A stretch of DNA of 64,000 bases, taken from contig CM073198.1 of NCBI GenBank assembly GCA_037042915.1, forward strand, positions 1 through 64,000, given 5' to 3'. Source of the DNA: Auricularia sp. M13. Its lineage: Eukaryota; Basidiomycota; Agaricomycetes; Auriculariales; Auriculariaceae. This document shows, in pieces, positions 9,675-21,478 of the stretch (positions within the stretch are counted from its first letter, which is position 1; every line of letters starts with the position of its first letter). The position numbers and the translations under genes are program-made. The notes below the pieces were generated by a model. It worked only from the letters and a program-made list of their open reading frames with translations, made no database searches and was not told the DNA's origin.

Positions 9675-10411
9675 AAGAGGACTTCGCGACAAACGCAACG
9701 GCGGCGAGGCGGGCAAGCGGCGGCTCTTCGTCGTCATCTCCTCCGACCGCGGGCTCTGCGGCGGTATCCACTCGTCCGTCTCCAAGGCGACCCGCCGCGC
9801 GCTGGGTGTCAGCAAGCCCAACCCCGACGAGAAGCTGCCCGCCGCCGACCCCGACAGCCCCGTCATGGTCGTCGGCGACAAGAGCAAGGCCCAGCTCTCG
9901 CGTGCCGTCCCCAAGAACATCGTCCAGACCTTCAACCAGATTGGCAAGGACGTCCCCACCTTTGCCGACGCCTGCGCCGTCGCAGACCTCATTACCACCT
10001 CCGGCGTCGAGTACGACAGCATCGTCATTGTGCACAACAGGTTTGTTTCTGCGCTCAGCTACGAGCCGACCTTCGTTGAGGTCCTCAACGCCAAGGCTCT
10101 GTCAGAGTCCTGTACGTGCCATAAATTTCCTATCGATCATAACCTCATGCTCTACAGCCGGATTCAAGTCGTACGAGATGGAGGAGGACGTGACCAAGGA
10201 CCTCGCCGAGTTCCAGCTCGCCAACGCCGTCTTTGCCGCCCTCGTCGAGAGCCATGCGGCCGAGCAGAGCTCGCGCCGCAACGCCATGGACAACGCGTCC
10301 AAGAACGCCGGCGACATGATCACCTCGCTCCAGATGCAGTACAACCGCGGTCGCCAGGCCGCCATCACGAACGAGCTTGTCGACATCATCACCGGTGCCT
10401 CAGCATTGTAG
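9675..10411 (+). pseudogene. ATP3: ATP synthase gamma subunit, 5'-truncated (copy 2)
   Basis: Exons 9675-10111 and 10158-10411, with a 46-nt intron (GTACGT...CTACAG). The frame is open for 229 residues to TAG and includes [37 protein letters not shown] and the conserved C-terminus. About the first 60-80 residues of the mature protein, which form half of the rotor coiled coil, are absent. Upstream sequence is module T, not ATP3. The fragment begins at what looks like an ATP3 intron end (branch-like GCTGAAC, pyrimidines, TGGCAG), so the duplication joint lies inside an intron. Without the N-terminal helix a working gamma subunit is unlikely. Confidence 0.93.
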
Positions 10412-10826
10412 ACGTCTTAGAACAAATCGTCGCTGTCAAAATCTGATTTTATTATGATATCTGACGGTTTTGACATTGACAAATCGACAGTAAAGGCCTA
10501 CCTGAACTTTTGTGTCCCTGAGCTTATCAGCTCATGCTTGTTACAGTGTGCCCTTTGGTTTGTTGGACACACCACATACTCTGCTTTCAGAGTGGTAAAC
10601 TGTCTTCTTTGCTGTGGCAGAGTACTCTTCATGGTGGACTGGAATAGTGCAATAAATATATTGTGCGGTCCTGTCCTTATGCGCTTGTAGGACTTGATCA
10701 ATGATTCCTCGCAAAACCCTTTTCAGGCGATTTCACACTGTCCTTGAAAGACGGGGCCAGAGTTTGAGAATTGCACATGTACCGGCGCAAACACGATGCA
10801 ACATCATGTGAATTCCACCTCTTTCC

Positions 10827-12517
10827 ATGTTCCCGTCAGTACGAAAATGCCTGTACGCTCGTCGGCGCGGGCTCGCGCTCACCGCTGGCGTTCTTGGCTC
10901 GGCATACCTGCTTGGCCGATATGTGGTCGCCAGGCTTGAAGAAATCCGCGATAAAGTGCTCCAGGACCGTGCGGCGCGTGACAAGTGCGGCGCTCAGCTC
11001 TAATTTATTCATTATAATTGCTAATAATTTGATGAATACTAGTCTTCGACGCCGGTTCGCAAAGAACCAGGAGGACGTCGCGTTCAGCGTGCTCGCGCTG
11101 CTGCAGCCGCTGGGCGCTGCGATTCTGGACGCCATGGACGTTGAGCGGCTCACGGCCGACCTGCGCGCGCTGTCCGCGAGGCCGACGCCAGCCCCGGTCG
11201 ACGACGATGCGCGGTCGACGGCGACGGACGATTCGGGCTCGGGTTCCCGGCTGGCAGAGAGCGCGAGCAGTTGGGTCGACCAGTTCTCGCAGTCGCAGCT
11301 GCAATCGACGGCCTCGCTCGAAATCCCGCAGCCTGGAACAAGCGCCGGCGCGCACGAGGACTCGCCGCGCAGCACGGACGCCAGCGCGAGCATGGCGAGC
11401 TCCATGCTGAGCGACACGACGTCCGAGGCCAGCGCCAGCTCCGGCGCAACGTCCAAGTCCAAGGCCGAGCTCTGGCGCGAGGTCAAGCTGCTCGCCTTCA
11501 CGCGCACGCTCACCGTCGCCCACGCCGGCACGCTGCTCGCCCTGCTCGCCCACACCCAGCTGTCCATCCTCGGCCGCCACAAGTACCTCGCCTCCGTGCG
11601 CGCGCTCGCACGCGAGAGCTCGCAGCGCGACGCGGCGCTGTTTGATGCTGCTGCGCTGTTCTCGGACTTTGCGCTACCGGGCCAGAGGGAGGACCGCGAG
11701 GACGACGGCGAGGATGAGGAGGAGGAGGTCACGGATGAGTTGGAGCGCACGTATTTGACGCTGAGTTGGTGGCTGCTCAATGAGGGCTGGCGCGAAGTTG
11801 CTAGCCGCGTGCAACGCGCGGTCGAGGACGTCTTTGAGCCGTGCGTGCGTTTCCCCATTGTAGTCTTTGCTGAGATTCTTGCAGAGTTTCGCTGAAAACG
11901 CAACTCTCGATCGACGACCTGTCGCAGCTCATCCAGTCCGTCCGCGCGCGCATCCACATATCCGACAAGTACGCCGCTCCCCCATCCATTCCACAATCCA
12001 CTCACCACCTTGCAGCTTCCTCCCCGCCCTCCTCCCCCAACGCCCGCCCAGCTCGCCCGCGTCCTCCCACCAAGCACGACGGCGCCTTCGCCGCTCCTCG
12101 CCACGCTTCTGGACGAGACGCGGTCCCGCCTGCGCGGGCCCGACTTCGCGCTCGTCCTGCGCGCGGCGCTCGCGCGCGCCGACGCCGTGCTGCTCGCCGC
12201 TCTCGAGGACGACCTCTTCAAGCCCGACCCGCCGCCGCAGGACGCGGATTTGGAGCTGGCTGCCAGCTTTGGTCCGCGTATTCGCGAGATCCCCACCAAA
12301 CGCGTGAGGCTGGCCGCGCTGTTGCCGGGTGTGGCGCGCTGGGCGCATGCCGCTGTGCAGGGCTATCCCAATGAGGTGGTGGATGTGAGTGCCCTCCCTT
12401 TTCCCGAGTGAGATGTGCGGGACTGATGCGTGCCGCATACAGGGCGTCTCGCGCTTGTACGAGGTCGAGGCGTTGTGCGCGATCGCGTACACCGCGTTCA
12501 ATGAGGCGACCGATTGA
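10827..12517 (+). pseudogene. PEX3: Peroxin-3, copy 2 (one frame break)
   Basis: Exons 10827-10984, 11043-11840, 11885-11968, 12016-12384, 12443-12517. Exons 1-3 are open. Exon 4 has five Cs at 12034-12038 against six in copy 5, which shifts the frame within the stretch FLPALLPPTP. The remainder is intact in the other frame, and the C-terminus ends ATD-stop. This is a one-base homopolymer difference, so it may be functional if the call is wrong. Confidence 0.93.
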
Positions 12518-12691
12518 TTGGCAGACGCGACGTGCGGCACTTGCAATTCCCGCGGACACGAACGAGGACGCCGGTCCCGCAAGACCGTTCCAGTCCCCTT
12601 TGAACCTTCAAATGCTCGAGGTCAGCCGTTCCAGGAGATGATGATGTAGGTGGAAATCTCATCGCCATGTGCGTTGCTCACTCTCGAACAG

Positions 12692-14331
12692 AATATCAAA
12701 GCCGTGACTGGCGATTTCGCGCTATCGCACACGCCGCCAACTCGCGATCGGAAACGGAACGCCGCTCGAGACCGAACTGGTTGCACTCGAGGATCACGAC
12801 AGCGACGGCAGTGTCGCTGACTGCCGTCGCTGTACGCTGTTAGTTCCGGATTTCGACGCATTCCTCGATGCCAACACATTCCACGATCGGCTTGACGCCC
12901 AGTATGTACAACTTCGCGACAGCGGCAAAGAGACCCACTCACCCGATCTGCAGCGTGCGTCTCTCTTGGCGTGCGGCAGCTGTTTGGCGCGCTCGTGGTC
13001 GCCAACTTGAAAATCTGCTCGAACGGCAGAATTCTGTCATGGTGAGCACGCAGAGTCACGGCAACAGAATGGTGTACTCACTTCATGTTCTTCGCAGTTC
13101 GTGCGGTCGGAAAATGCCCGAGTTCGCTGCGGGATTGCGCGCGCTCGACTTCAGCCTATGGAGCGGATGGACAACATACGCGAAGCAGACGATCGCGCGC
13201 GCGCCAAGCGCTGCAACGAACGTGAGTTATTCATTCCATCGAATTGCGTCCTAAGAAATTACTCACGATTCATCAACAGTCTCCGCGTCCGTCAGGCGGT
13301 ATGGGCGGATTCCGATCTAGCACAACGTTACGAACGGTAATACGAGACGCAAGAGCTGCGCACGCCGACTCGGACGACGGCGCCTTCTGCTATGCGCGCG
13401 ATAACGGCCACCGCCCGCGGCGAAGGATGCGGCGGCGTTCCTGCAACGAGTCAGCCTTACGAACGGTCATACGGACGACAACACGCACTTGGACGCCGAC
13501 TCGGACAACGGCGCGCCTCCTGCTGCGCCCCATGGAGGACGTGGCTCGCAAGCCCTTGAGCCCGTCGACCCCATCGCGCTCGACGCTTTCCAGGACGCCA
13601 ACGGGCTGGAGGCAGTGTGAGTGATTGAACGAACTGCGCGCTAGAAAAACCACTCACGGTGTTTTGCAGCATTTCTTCCCCATTTTACTGTCGATCGGCG
13701 TGAGCGGCGCCATTCCGCGGCGTTGATACACGCAGCGGTGCGTTCGGGGCTAGGGTGAAATGTGAGCGTTCGGTCAGACAAGCACGCGGAGCAAAAGACT
13801 GACCTCGATTGGCAGGATTTGCAGTCTTCCGAGCCAGACATGTGCGCGCGCCATCCAATCGCGCAGGCTGGATGCAAAAAAGGCGAGCGTTCGATCGAGG
13901 TCAGTGAATGTACCAGAAGCGCGGGCGTGCGTTACTCACGGGTTCCGTCAGAGTTTCTGCCTATCGAACGTCGCCAACGCGCGCCCACGAGCCTCGGAGC
14001 ATACAGGACGGCGTCGGGGCGCGCTGCACGATACGTGGGCGGATGCGCGTTCGCCAGGAGGCTGAAACGAGCGTGAGTAGTCGCCCGATCGAACTGCGCC
14101 ATGTAACGCTCACATTATTGGCAGCATTTCATTTTCCACGGCGCTGTCCAGCGGTGTACGGGCGACGAATGCGTCCGATCGGTCCTGCTCGCAGATCAGG
14201 ATGCGGTCGTGGAACGCGGGGACGGGGTACTCACGGGCGGCTACGAGCTGGCAGAATGGACTGTAATCGTAGTATCAGCATCGTTAACGCGACGCGCAGC
14301 GAAGGCGATGTACATACGCACCGCGAAATAG
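12692..14331 (+). pseudogene. Unknown gene E, copy 2 (degenerate)
   Basis: Carries the same breaks as the copy at 2796: the 13-bp insertion, the TAG in the fifth exon and the extra GC. It also has one G fewer in the G run of the last exon (near 14217). Sharing non-homopolymer lesions with copy 1 shows that the breaks predate the unit 1/unit 2 duplication. Confidence 0.5.
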
Positions 14332-17142
14332 ACGTCCGTTTTGCTGCCAACGACGAGCGTGATCATTTGAGCATCGCCGCTGACGAGCACAACCGCTGAC
14401 GAGCAACACAAGCACGAGCAGCACATGCTCGAGCATCGCGTGCAACGGCGAGCACACGCGCAGGCGCATAGACATCGGTCGCGCGGCACACAGCGAGCGG
14501 GGCGGGAGGGAAGAGAGGTCGAGGAAGAGGAAGAAGGGGCGGACACTGGTGGATGACCCAGATCCTGAACGCCTTTTATACCCCTGCACCCCACCAGCGC
14601 GGCGGCCGTCTCGCAATCAATGCACAGCCCAGGCTTACGGAGCCCAGACGTACGAAGTGAGTTTGGCGAGAGAAGGGGGTGGAAGGAACGGCGCGGCTGT
14701 TGGATTCAGATCGGCCTTCGCCTCCTCACCCCGCCGCCGCGCAACGAATTTCTCGCCCGCGCGAGCACCTCACCCCCTCCCTCTTTTAAATAGGCGCCCG
14801 TGGTGGTTGAGCGACCAGACCTCAGCCATTAGGCGCCCGTCAGAGGGGGGTGTGGGCCCGCAAAATGGGAGACACCTGGAGGTCCCAGGACCTCTCTGCA
14901 CGGCCTCCCGGCGCACAAACGCACGCGATGCGCTTCCATCAGGCGTGATTGATGTCTTTAAAACGCATGATGAGCGAAAGAATTGGGGGGAAACCGCAGA
15001 ATCGTTCGGTTTCTGCGCGTACTCGCCACCGCCGACTCGCTTCCACCGCCCCAGGACTCGTTTCAATTCAATCGACTGAGTCATTGCTGCGTTAGATACG
15101 CCGCAAGAGCTGTCTAGAACAAGGCACTAAGCCGGCGCAGGTCGGGATCGTTCTCACGCGAGACGTTTCTCCTCGCGTGCCGCCGATTCAACATGATTCA
15201 GAGCCTTCGCTTCGACTATCCCAGCCCGTGCACGTCACGTCATGTTCCAAGACAGCATTACGGCGCTCATTGGCTGTGACGTCGTGCATGCGCATGATGT
15301 ACCGTTCAGGGAACTCGCTCGTCCGATTGTAACGCCTGCTCGATTCTGACTGCCCGCTGTATTTCGGAATCGCGGTGTATGCTACGCTCGATACACCGCT
15401 GAGATTAACAGTATGATCAGCTTACAAGAGTCTTTCTGAGAGTTTCACGCGTAAATCAGCCTATTTGGCCCATTTTGCATGCAGATCTAGTGCGTGCAAA
15501 GTGCGCTTTGCGTACTTTCGCACTCTCTAATGCCAAAGAACCGTTTGCTCGAAATGCACGTATACGCCAATAGTATCAATGGGCTATAGAGCCTGCGACG
15601 TTGCACATATCTCGCTTTTGTTGCGTGTGTATGCACGCAATCCTCGTGGAAGGTGCGCTTTGCGCACCTTCTGGCAGTTCCTCGCACACTTTCCACTACA
15701 TTCTTTGATTCCGCGATAATACTGGCACGTATTTGCATTTCGGGAACTAATCACAGTGATATATAAGATTCAAGGATGTGTTGAACTCTGAATCTTTCGT
15801 GACATCGTCGACCTGATGTCCGGCTCGCATCCAAGTAGGATTCTGCGGTTCACTGATGCACCCGCGAGGGCATGAAGCGCGTCACCTGAGATCCTATGAA
15901 AGGTCTCATTCCTCGTGCGCAATTGCACGTCTGGCAGTCTGGAACGCTGTTCAGACGTACATGCTTCGCTGAGGGTTCGACTGTCGAGCTCCGAGTCGAG
16001 GATTCAGCCCCATCTGCGCTCTCCCCGGCTCTCCAAATGCGCTCTCGTCGACCCCAGGCCTTACAACCAGTTCCCACGAGCTCTTCATGTTGATTTTGTT
16101 TGCAAACACTCAGGAGACAGCTTTGCAGCAAACCTGGCTGGTCTGCATTGCAATCAACGGCGCATCCGGACGAGCACAAGCGCCCGTCTGAGAGAATTTT
16201 GCTGTGCTGCCGCCATTCCTGCAGCTGTGCTGTAAGTTCTGCTCACTGCGCAGGGTCCGCATGTCACTCGGTTGCGTAATTCTATGCTTGGAGTCGGAGC
16301 GCGAAGCGGCGACTCGTGAACAGCCGGGATCACGAGGATCTGCAGAAGCGCGCTGGGAGCGGAACTCCGGCGAGGCGCGGATTGGACCGAAAAACTCTTG
16401 AACCCCGACGGTCATGGTCACACATCGCGCACAGCAGCATTTGCTGCTCATTTATACAGCCCACCCAGCGGGCCTCTCTTGTTCTCGATCACCCATTCCC
16501 CCCGCTGTCGCCATGCTGCAACGGCGTCCGTTGTTGACACTGGCGTTGCGCGTCTCGACGACGGCACTCTTTCCCTGCCCGCCGCTCTTGCTTTCCGTGG
16601 CCTGAGTAGGTTCGCATTCGCTGTTTTGCTGTTCCCGGGCCATTGCTGACGGCCAATCCCGCTCAACAGTACTCGGCCGCGGTTACTCTGAAGGCGTCCA
16701 GATATTGCCGGCGTCGACGCTGTCATTGTGAGCCCGTGAGTCCAATTTTCTCTTCTCAGTCTCTTCATCCGGCTCACGCATGATGCTCCTGCGCTCAGAA
16801 TTGCATGCATCTGATCGCGAGGAATATCGCGCGGCATTGCCAGCGGGCTCGCCGTTATTGGCGTGCGTGACGACACACCTCTGGAACGCCATCATCGTTC
16901 TAGGCACTGAGCTGGTGAGTCCCTGTTCTAATCTCTCCGGCCTCTTACGTCGTTGACGACCTTTCCACTCAGGAATCGCATGCATCTGATCGCGAGGAAC
17001 AATGCGCGCCGACGGCGGCGAGCCCGCTTCCATCGTCGTCTGCGACGACGCGCCGTCATTGTGCTCGGCGTATGAGTTGGTGTGTGCATGCTCACAGTTC
17101 TCAGTTTTCCGCACATTGCTGACGCGCATGTCTTTTCGCAGA

Positions 17143-18590
17143 ATGAATCGCATGCATCTGGTCGCGAGGAACATCGCATGCCAACGCCGCCGGACCCGCT
17201 TCGACCGTCGTTGCCAACAACGTATCGCACAGCGTATGAGCTGGTGAGTTTCTGCTCGAGATTCTCAGCCCGCTCTTCGTCGCTGACGCACACGGCTGTC
17301 CGCACAGCGAATCGCATGCATCTGATCGCGAGGAACATCACGCGCCGACGCCGGCGGGCTCGCTTCCGTCGTCGTCGCAGACGACGCTCCGCCATTGTTC
17401 CCAGTGTGTGTGCAGGTGAGTTTCTGTTCAGAATGCTCAGTCCTCTTCCTCGTCACTGACGCGCAACGTTGTCCGCGCAGTGAATCGCTTGAATCTGCTC
17501 GCGCGGAATGTCACTCGCAGAATCGTACAGCAGGCACGCTGTCATCGCGTGCGGCGTGGGTCGGTGAGTCCCCTGTTGCAATTCTCATCTCTTCACGTTG
17601 CTGACGCGCAAGCTTTTCCGTGCAGGGAATCGCTCGAATCTGCTCGTGAGGCACTGCATGCACCGACGCCCGAAGCAGACCCGCTGCCGTCGCGCGCGCG
17701 ACGGACGAGTCGGTGAGTCCTCGTTCTGCACCTCTCATCACCAGCAGCTGACGCGCCGGTCGTTCCGCGTAGAGAATGGCTTGAATCTGGTCGCGAGGAA
17801 CATCGCGCGCCGAGTCTCACCTAGCCCGGGCTCTCATCGCGCGCGCCGGGCTGTTATCATCGCGCGCGGCGGGATTTGGTGAGTCTCTGCACTTCGCAGT
17901 CCTTTCTCACCGTCTGACGCGCATGCCATTCCGCGCAGGGATTCGCTTGAATCTGCTCGCGGGGAACATCACGCGCCGGCGCCATGTCGAGAACACACTG
18001 GTGAGTTTCGTTCAGGTTTCATTCGTTGAGTCTGTCGCTGAAAACGCCGCCCGCAGATACAGGCGTCGCGCCCTCCATTCTCGACGACGCTCCCGGCGAC
18101 GAGCTAATCAGTTTTGTGTCGCCGCGCTGATGACATAAGTGCTTTGCAGCGCGCGCCAACTCGAGCGCACTCCAACACCGTCACCGACCACGCCGACATC
18201 GCGCACGTCGGGAACGCGCATCCGGTCGCTCCGCCCGCCGCGCGAGGTCTCCCCAACGCTGTTCCGCGCGTCCGCCGTCTGCAGCATCCCCGGCGGGCAT
18301 GGCGAATCTCTGCTCGCCGCCGCTGCGCTTTCTGGTGCACGGTCTCCCCGCGTCGGCTCGCGGCCATCCGTTCATCTTTCTCCCTCCCTCTCACCCCACT
18401 CCCATCTTCGTTCGCGTGCGCCATTGACCTCGCGCCGACCCTCGCCATTCTCAGTTCGCCCGCCAGCGTGTTCCCACGTGTTCCGCCCGCGGCGGGTTGC
18501 ATCACCGAGCTCCTCTCCATCGCCCTTGCCATCGCCGCACTCGTTCTCGTCAATTTCCCGACAACACTCCTGCTCGATCATGTACATTAG
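17143..18590 (+). CDS. Repeat-exon gene D, group A copy 2
   Basis: Same exon layout as the copy at 7243. One extra C in the last exon (near 18346) changes its frame. It can still be entered in frame from the preceding exon by using the donor GTGTCG, 5 nt further 3', which gives an exon end ...DELISF followed by RAPTRAHS and the same hydrophobic end. Which homopolymer call is right decides between the two splice models. Confidence 0.35.
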
Positions 18591-19340
18591 TTCAGAGCAA
18601 TGGAATAGACTGTTTTTCTTAACGAATGTGTCTGAACCGCTGAGCATCCTGAGAATGTGTTGATTCCCGCAGACTGTATGCGCATATGTTTGAGCTGTGA
18701 GATGAAGCGAGGAAGCGGTGATGGGCGTTTAACGCATGGGAAAATGGGTGTGCACACTCTCACGCATCCGCGGCATGAGCTCTGAGACTGCAAGAATGTG
18801 TGTGTTGACGCTGAGGGGGCATGGGAGCAGCACATCGAGTTCCACGACGTTCAGTATGCATCAGCGGCGAAAATAACGTGCTGAGTCAAGCTTCTATGTG
18901 AAGCGAGGAAGTGTGATCGGGGAACGAGATTATGCCCAGGTCGCCAATGTCTTTTCCAATGCGGAGACCATTCCCCTAAGCCAGAGCTTGCATTTTTCGC
19001 ATTTCCAGAGCTATTAAACGGCGCGCAAGCATTGAGCAGGAATAACAAAATGCAAGGAAGCGCGAAATCATGAATGCGCGCCTCGGAGAAGTCGGGAAGT
19101 ACTGATGCGAGTCAGAATATCCGAGGAGGGCAGTGTGCCGGGCTGAGAGTCCTGAGCCAGAGACCCAAAGCAAAAAGACCATATGAGCAGCATCTGAGCG
19201 CCGAATACCAGTCGTTAAGCTACGCAGGACACAGGCAGAGTCTGTATTTCAGCGGGAACGGGGACGGCGGCGCGGACGGCCGGAGTGGGCTGACACGCAG
19301 ATAGCCGGAGTGCTGACGCACCGCCAAGCCCGGCGCAGGG

Positions 19341-19497
19341 TATAAAAGACGAGGGGAGAGGGAGAGCAGTCTACCCAAGTCTCCCTCCTGTCGTGTCGCT
19401 GTCACTTTGCCCCTCGGTGGCGTCGTCGACGATCCCTCCGTCGTCGTGCTATTTTTGTACATAGTTGTTCTGCCTGGCCTTCGGGCGGGCAGAACCT
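19341..19497 (+). promoter_or_regulatory. Module T, copy 2, now upstream of PEX3
   Basis: TATAAAA at 19341-19347 plus the conserved hairpin. The ATP3 fragment is absent: 19569 joins the ATP3 intron end (...TTTCTGGCA) directly to PEX3 upstream sequence (ACTTGCAAACAACGTGC). The TATA box is thus 273 bp before the PEX3 ATG. Confidence 0.55.
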
Positions 19498-19613
19498 CTG
19501 CCAATTTAATTCAACCCCTAAGGTCATTATGATACCTATCAGAAAATGCTGAACGTCCATTTTCTGGCAACTTGCAAACAACGTGCAACATCACGTGAAT
19601 TCCGCCTCTTCCC

Positions 19614-21304
19614 ATGTTCCCGTCAGTACGAAAATGCGTGTACGCTCGTCGGCGCGGGCTCGCGCTCACCGCTGGCGTTCTTGGCTCAGCATACCTGCTT
19701 GGCCGATATGTGGTCGCCAGGCTTGAAGAAATCCGCGATAAAGTGCTCCAGGACCGTGCGGCGCGTGACAAGTGCGGCGCTCAGCTCTAATTTATTCATT
19801 ATAATTGCTAATAATTTAATGAATACTAGTCTTCGACGCCGGTTCGCAAAGAACCAGGAGGACGTCGCGTTCAGCGTGCTCGCGCTGCTGCAGCCGCTGG
19901 GCGCCGCGATTCTGGACGCCATGGACGTCGAGCGGCTCACGGCTGACCTGCGCGCGCTGTCCGCGAGGCCGACGCCAGCCCCGGTCGACGACGATGCGCG
20001 GTCGACGGCGACGGACGATTCGGGCTCGGGTTCCCGGCTGGCAGAGAGCGCGAGCAGTTGGGTCGACCAGTTCTCGCAGTCGCAGCTGCAATCGACGGCC
20101 TCGCTCGAAATCCCGCAGCCTGGAACAAGCGCCGGCGCGCACGAGGACTCGCCGCGCAGCACGGACGCCAGCGCGAGCATGGCGAGCTCCATGCTGAGCG
20201 ACACGACGTCCGAGGCCAGCGCCAGCTCCGGCGCAACGTCCAAGTCCAAGGCTGAGCTCTGGCGCGAGGTCAAGCTGCTCGCCTTCACGCGCACGCTCAC
20301 CGTCGCCTACGCCGGCACGCTGCTCGCCCTACTCGCCCACACCCAGCTGTCCATCCTCGGTCGCCACAAGTACCTCGCCTCCGTGCGCGCGCTCGCACGC
20401 GAGAGCTCGCAGCGCGACGCGGCGCTGTTTGATGCTGCTGCGCTGTTCTCGGACTTTGCGCTACCCGGCCAGAGGGAGGACCGCGAGGACGACGGCGAGG
20501 ATGAGGAGGAGGAGGTCACGGATGAGTTGGAGCGCACGTATTTGACGCTGAGTTGGTGGCTGCTCAATGAGGGCTGGCGCGAAGTTGCTAGCCGCGTGCA
20601 ACGCGCGGTCGAGGACGTCTTTGAGCCGTGCGTGCGTTTCCCCATTGTAGTCTTTGCTGAGATTCTTGCAGAGTTTCGCTGAAAACGCAACTCTCGATCG
20701 ACGACCTGTCGCAGCTCATCCAGTCCGTCCGCGCGCGCATCCACATATCCGACAAGTACGCCGCTCCCCCATCCATTCCACAATCCACTCACCACCTTGC
20801 AGCTTCCTCCCCGCCCTCCTCCCCCAACGCCCGCCCAGCTCGCCCGCGTCCACCCACCAAGCACGACGGCGCCATCGCCGCTCCACGCCACGCTTCTGGA
20901 CGAGACGCGGTCCCGCCTGCGCGGGCCCGACTTCGCGCTCGTCCTGCGCGCGGCGCTCGCGCGCGCCGACGCCGTGCTGCTCGCCGCTCTCGAGGACGAC
21001 CTCTTCAAGCCTGACCCGCTGCCGCAGGACGCGGATTTGGAGCTGGCCGCCAGCTTTGGGCCGCGCATTCGCGAAATACCCACTAAGCGCGTGAGGCTGG
21101 CCGCGCTGTTGCCGGGTGTGGCGCGCTGGGCGCATGCCGCTGTGCAGGGCTATCCGAATGAGTTGGTGGATGTGAGTGCCCTCCCTTTTCCCGAGTGAGA
21201 TGTGCGGGACTGATGCGTGCCGCATACAGGGCGTCTCGCGCTTGTACGAGGTCGAGGCGTTGTGCGCGATCGCGTACACCGCGTTCAATGAGGCGACCGA
21301 TTGA
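19614..21304 (+). pseudogene. PEX3: Peroxin-3, copy 3 (one frame break)
   Basis: Exons 19614-19771, 19830-20627, 20672-20755, 20803-21171, 21230-21304. As in copies 1, 2 and 4, the exon 4 C run has five Cs. Exons 1-3 are open through all three splice joins. The upstream region is the fused T module. Confidence refers to identity as PEX3; integrity is unresolved. Confidence 0.93.
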
Positions 21305-21478
21305 TCGGCAGACGCGACGTGCGGCACTTGCAATTCCCGCGGACACGAACGAGGACGCCCGTCCCGCAAGACCGTTCCAGTCCCCTTTGAACCTTCAAAT
21401 GCTCGAGGTCAGCCGTTCCAGGAGATGATGATCTAGGTGGAAATCTTATCGCCATGTGCGTTGCTCACTCTCGAACAG

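Noticed and set aside
10836-12299. 487-codon minus-strand ORF opposite PEX3
   Set aside because: A GC-rich shadow of PEX3 exon 2 made of Ser/Arg runs. It covers PEX3 introns and has no family features.
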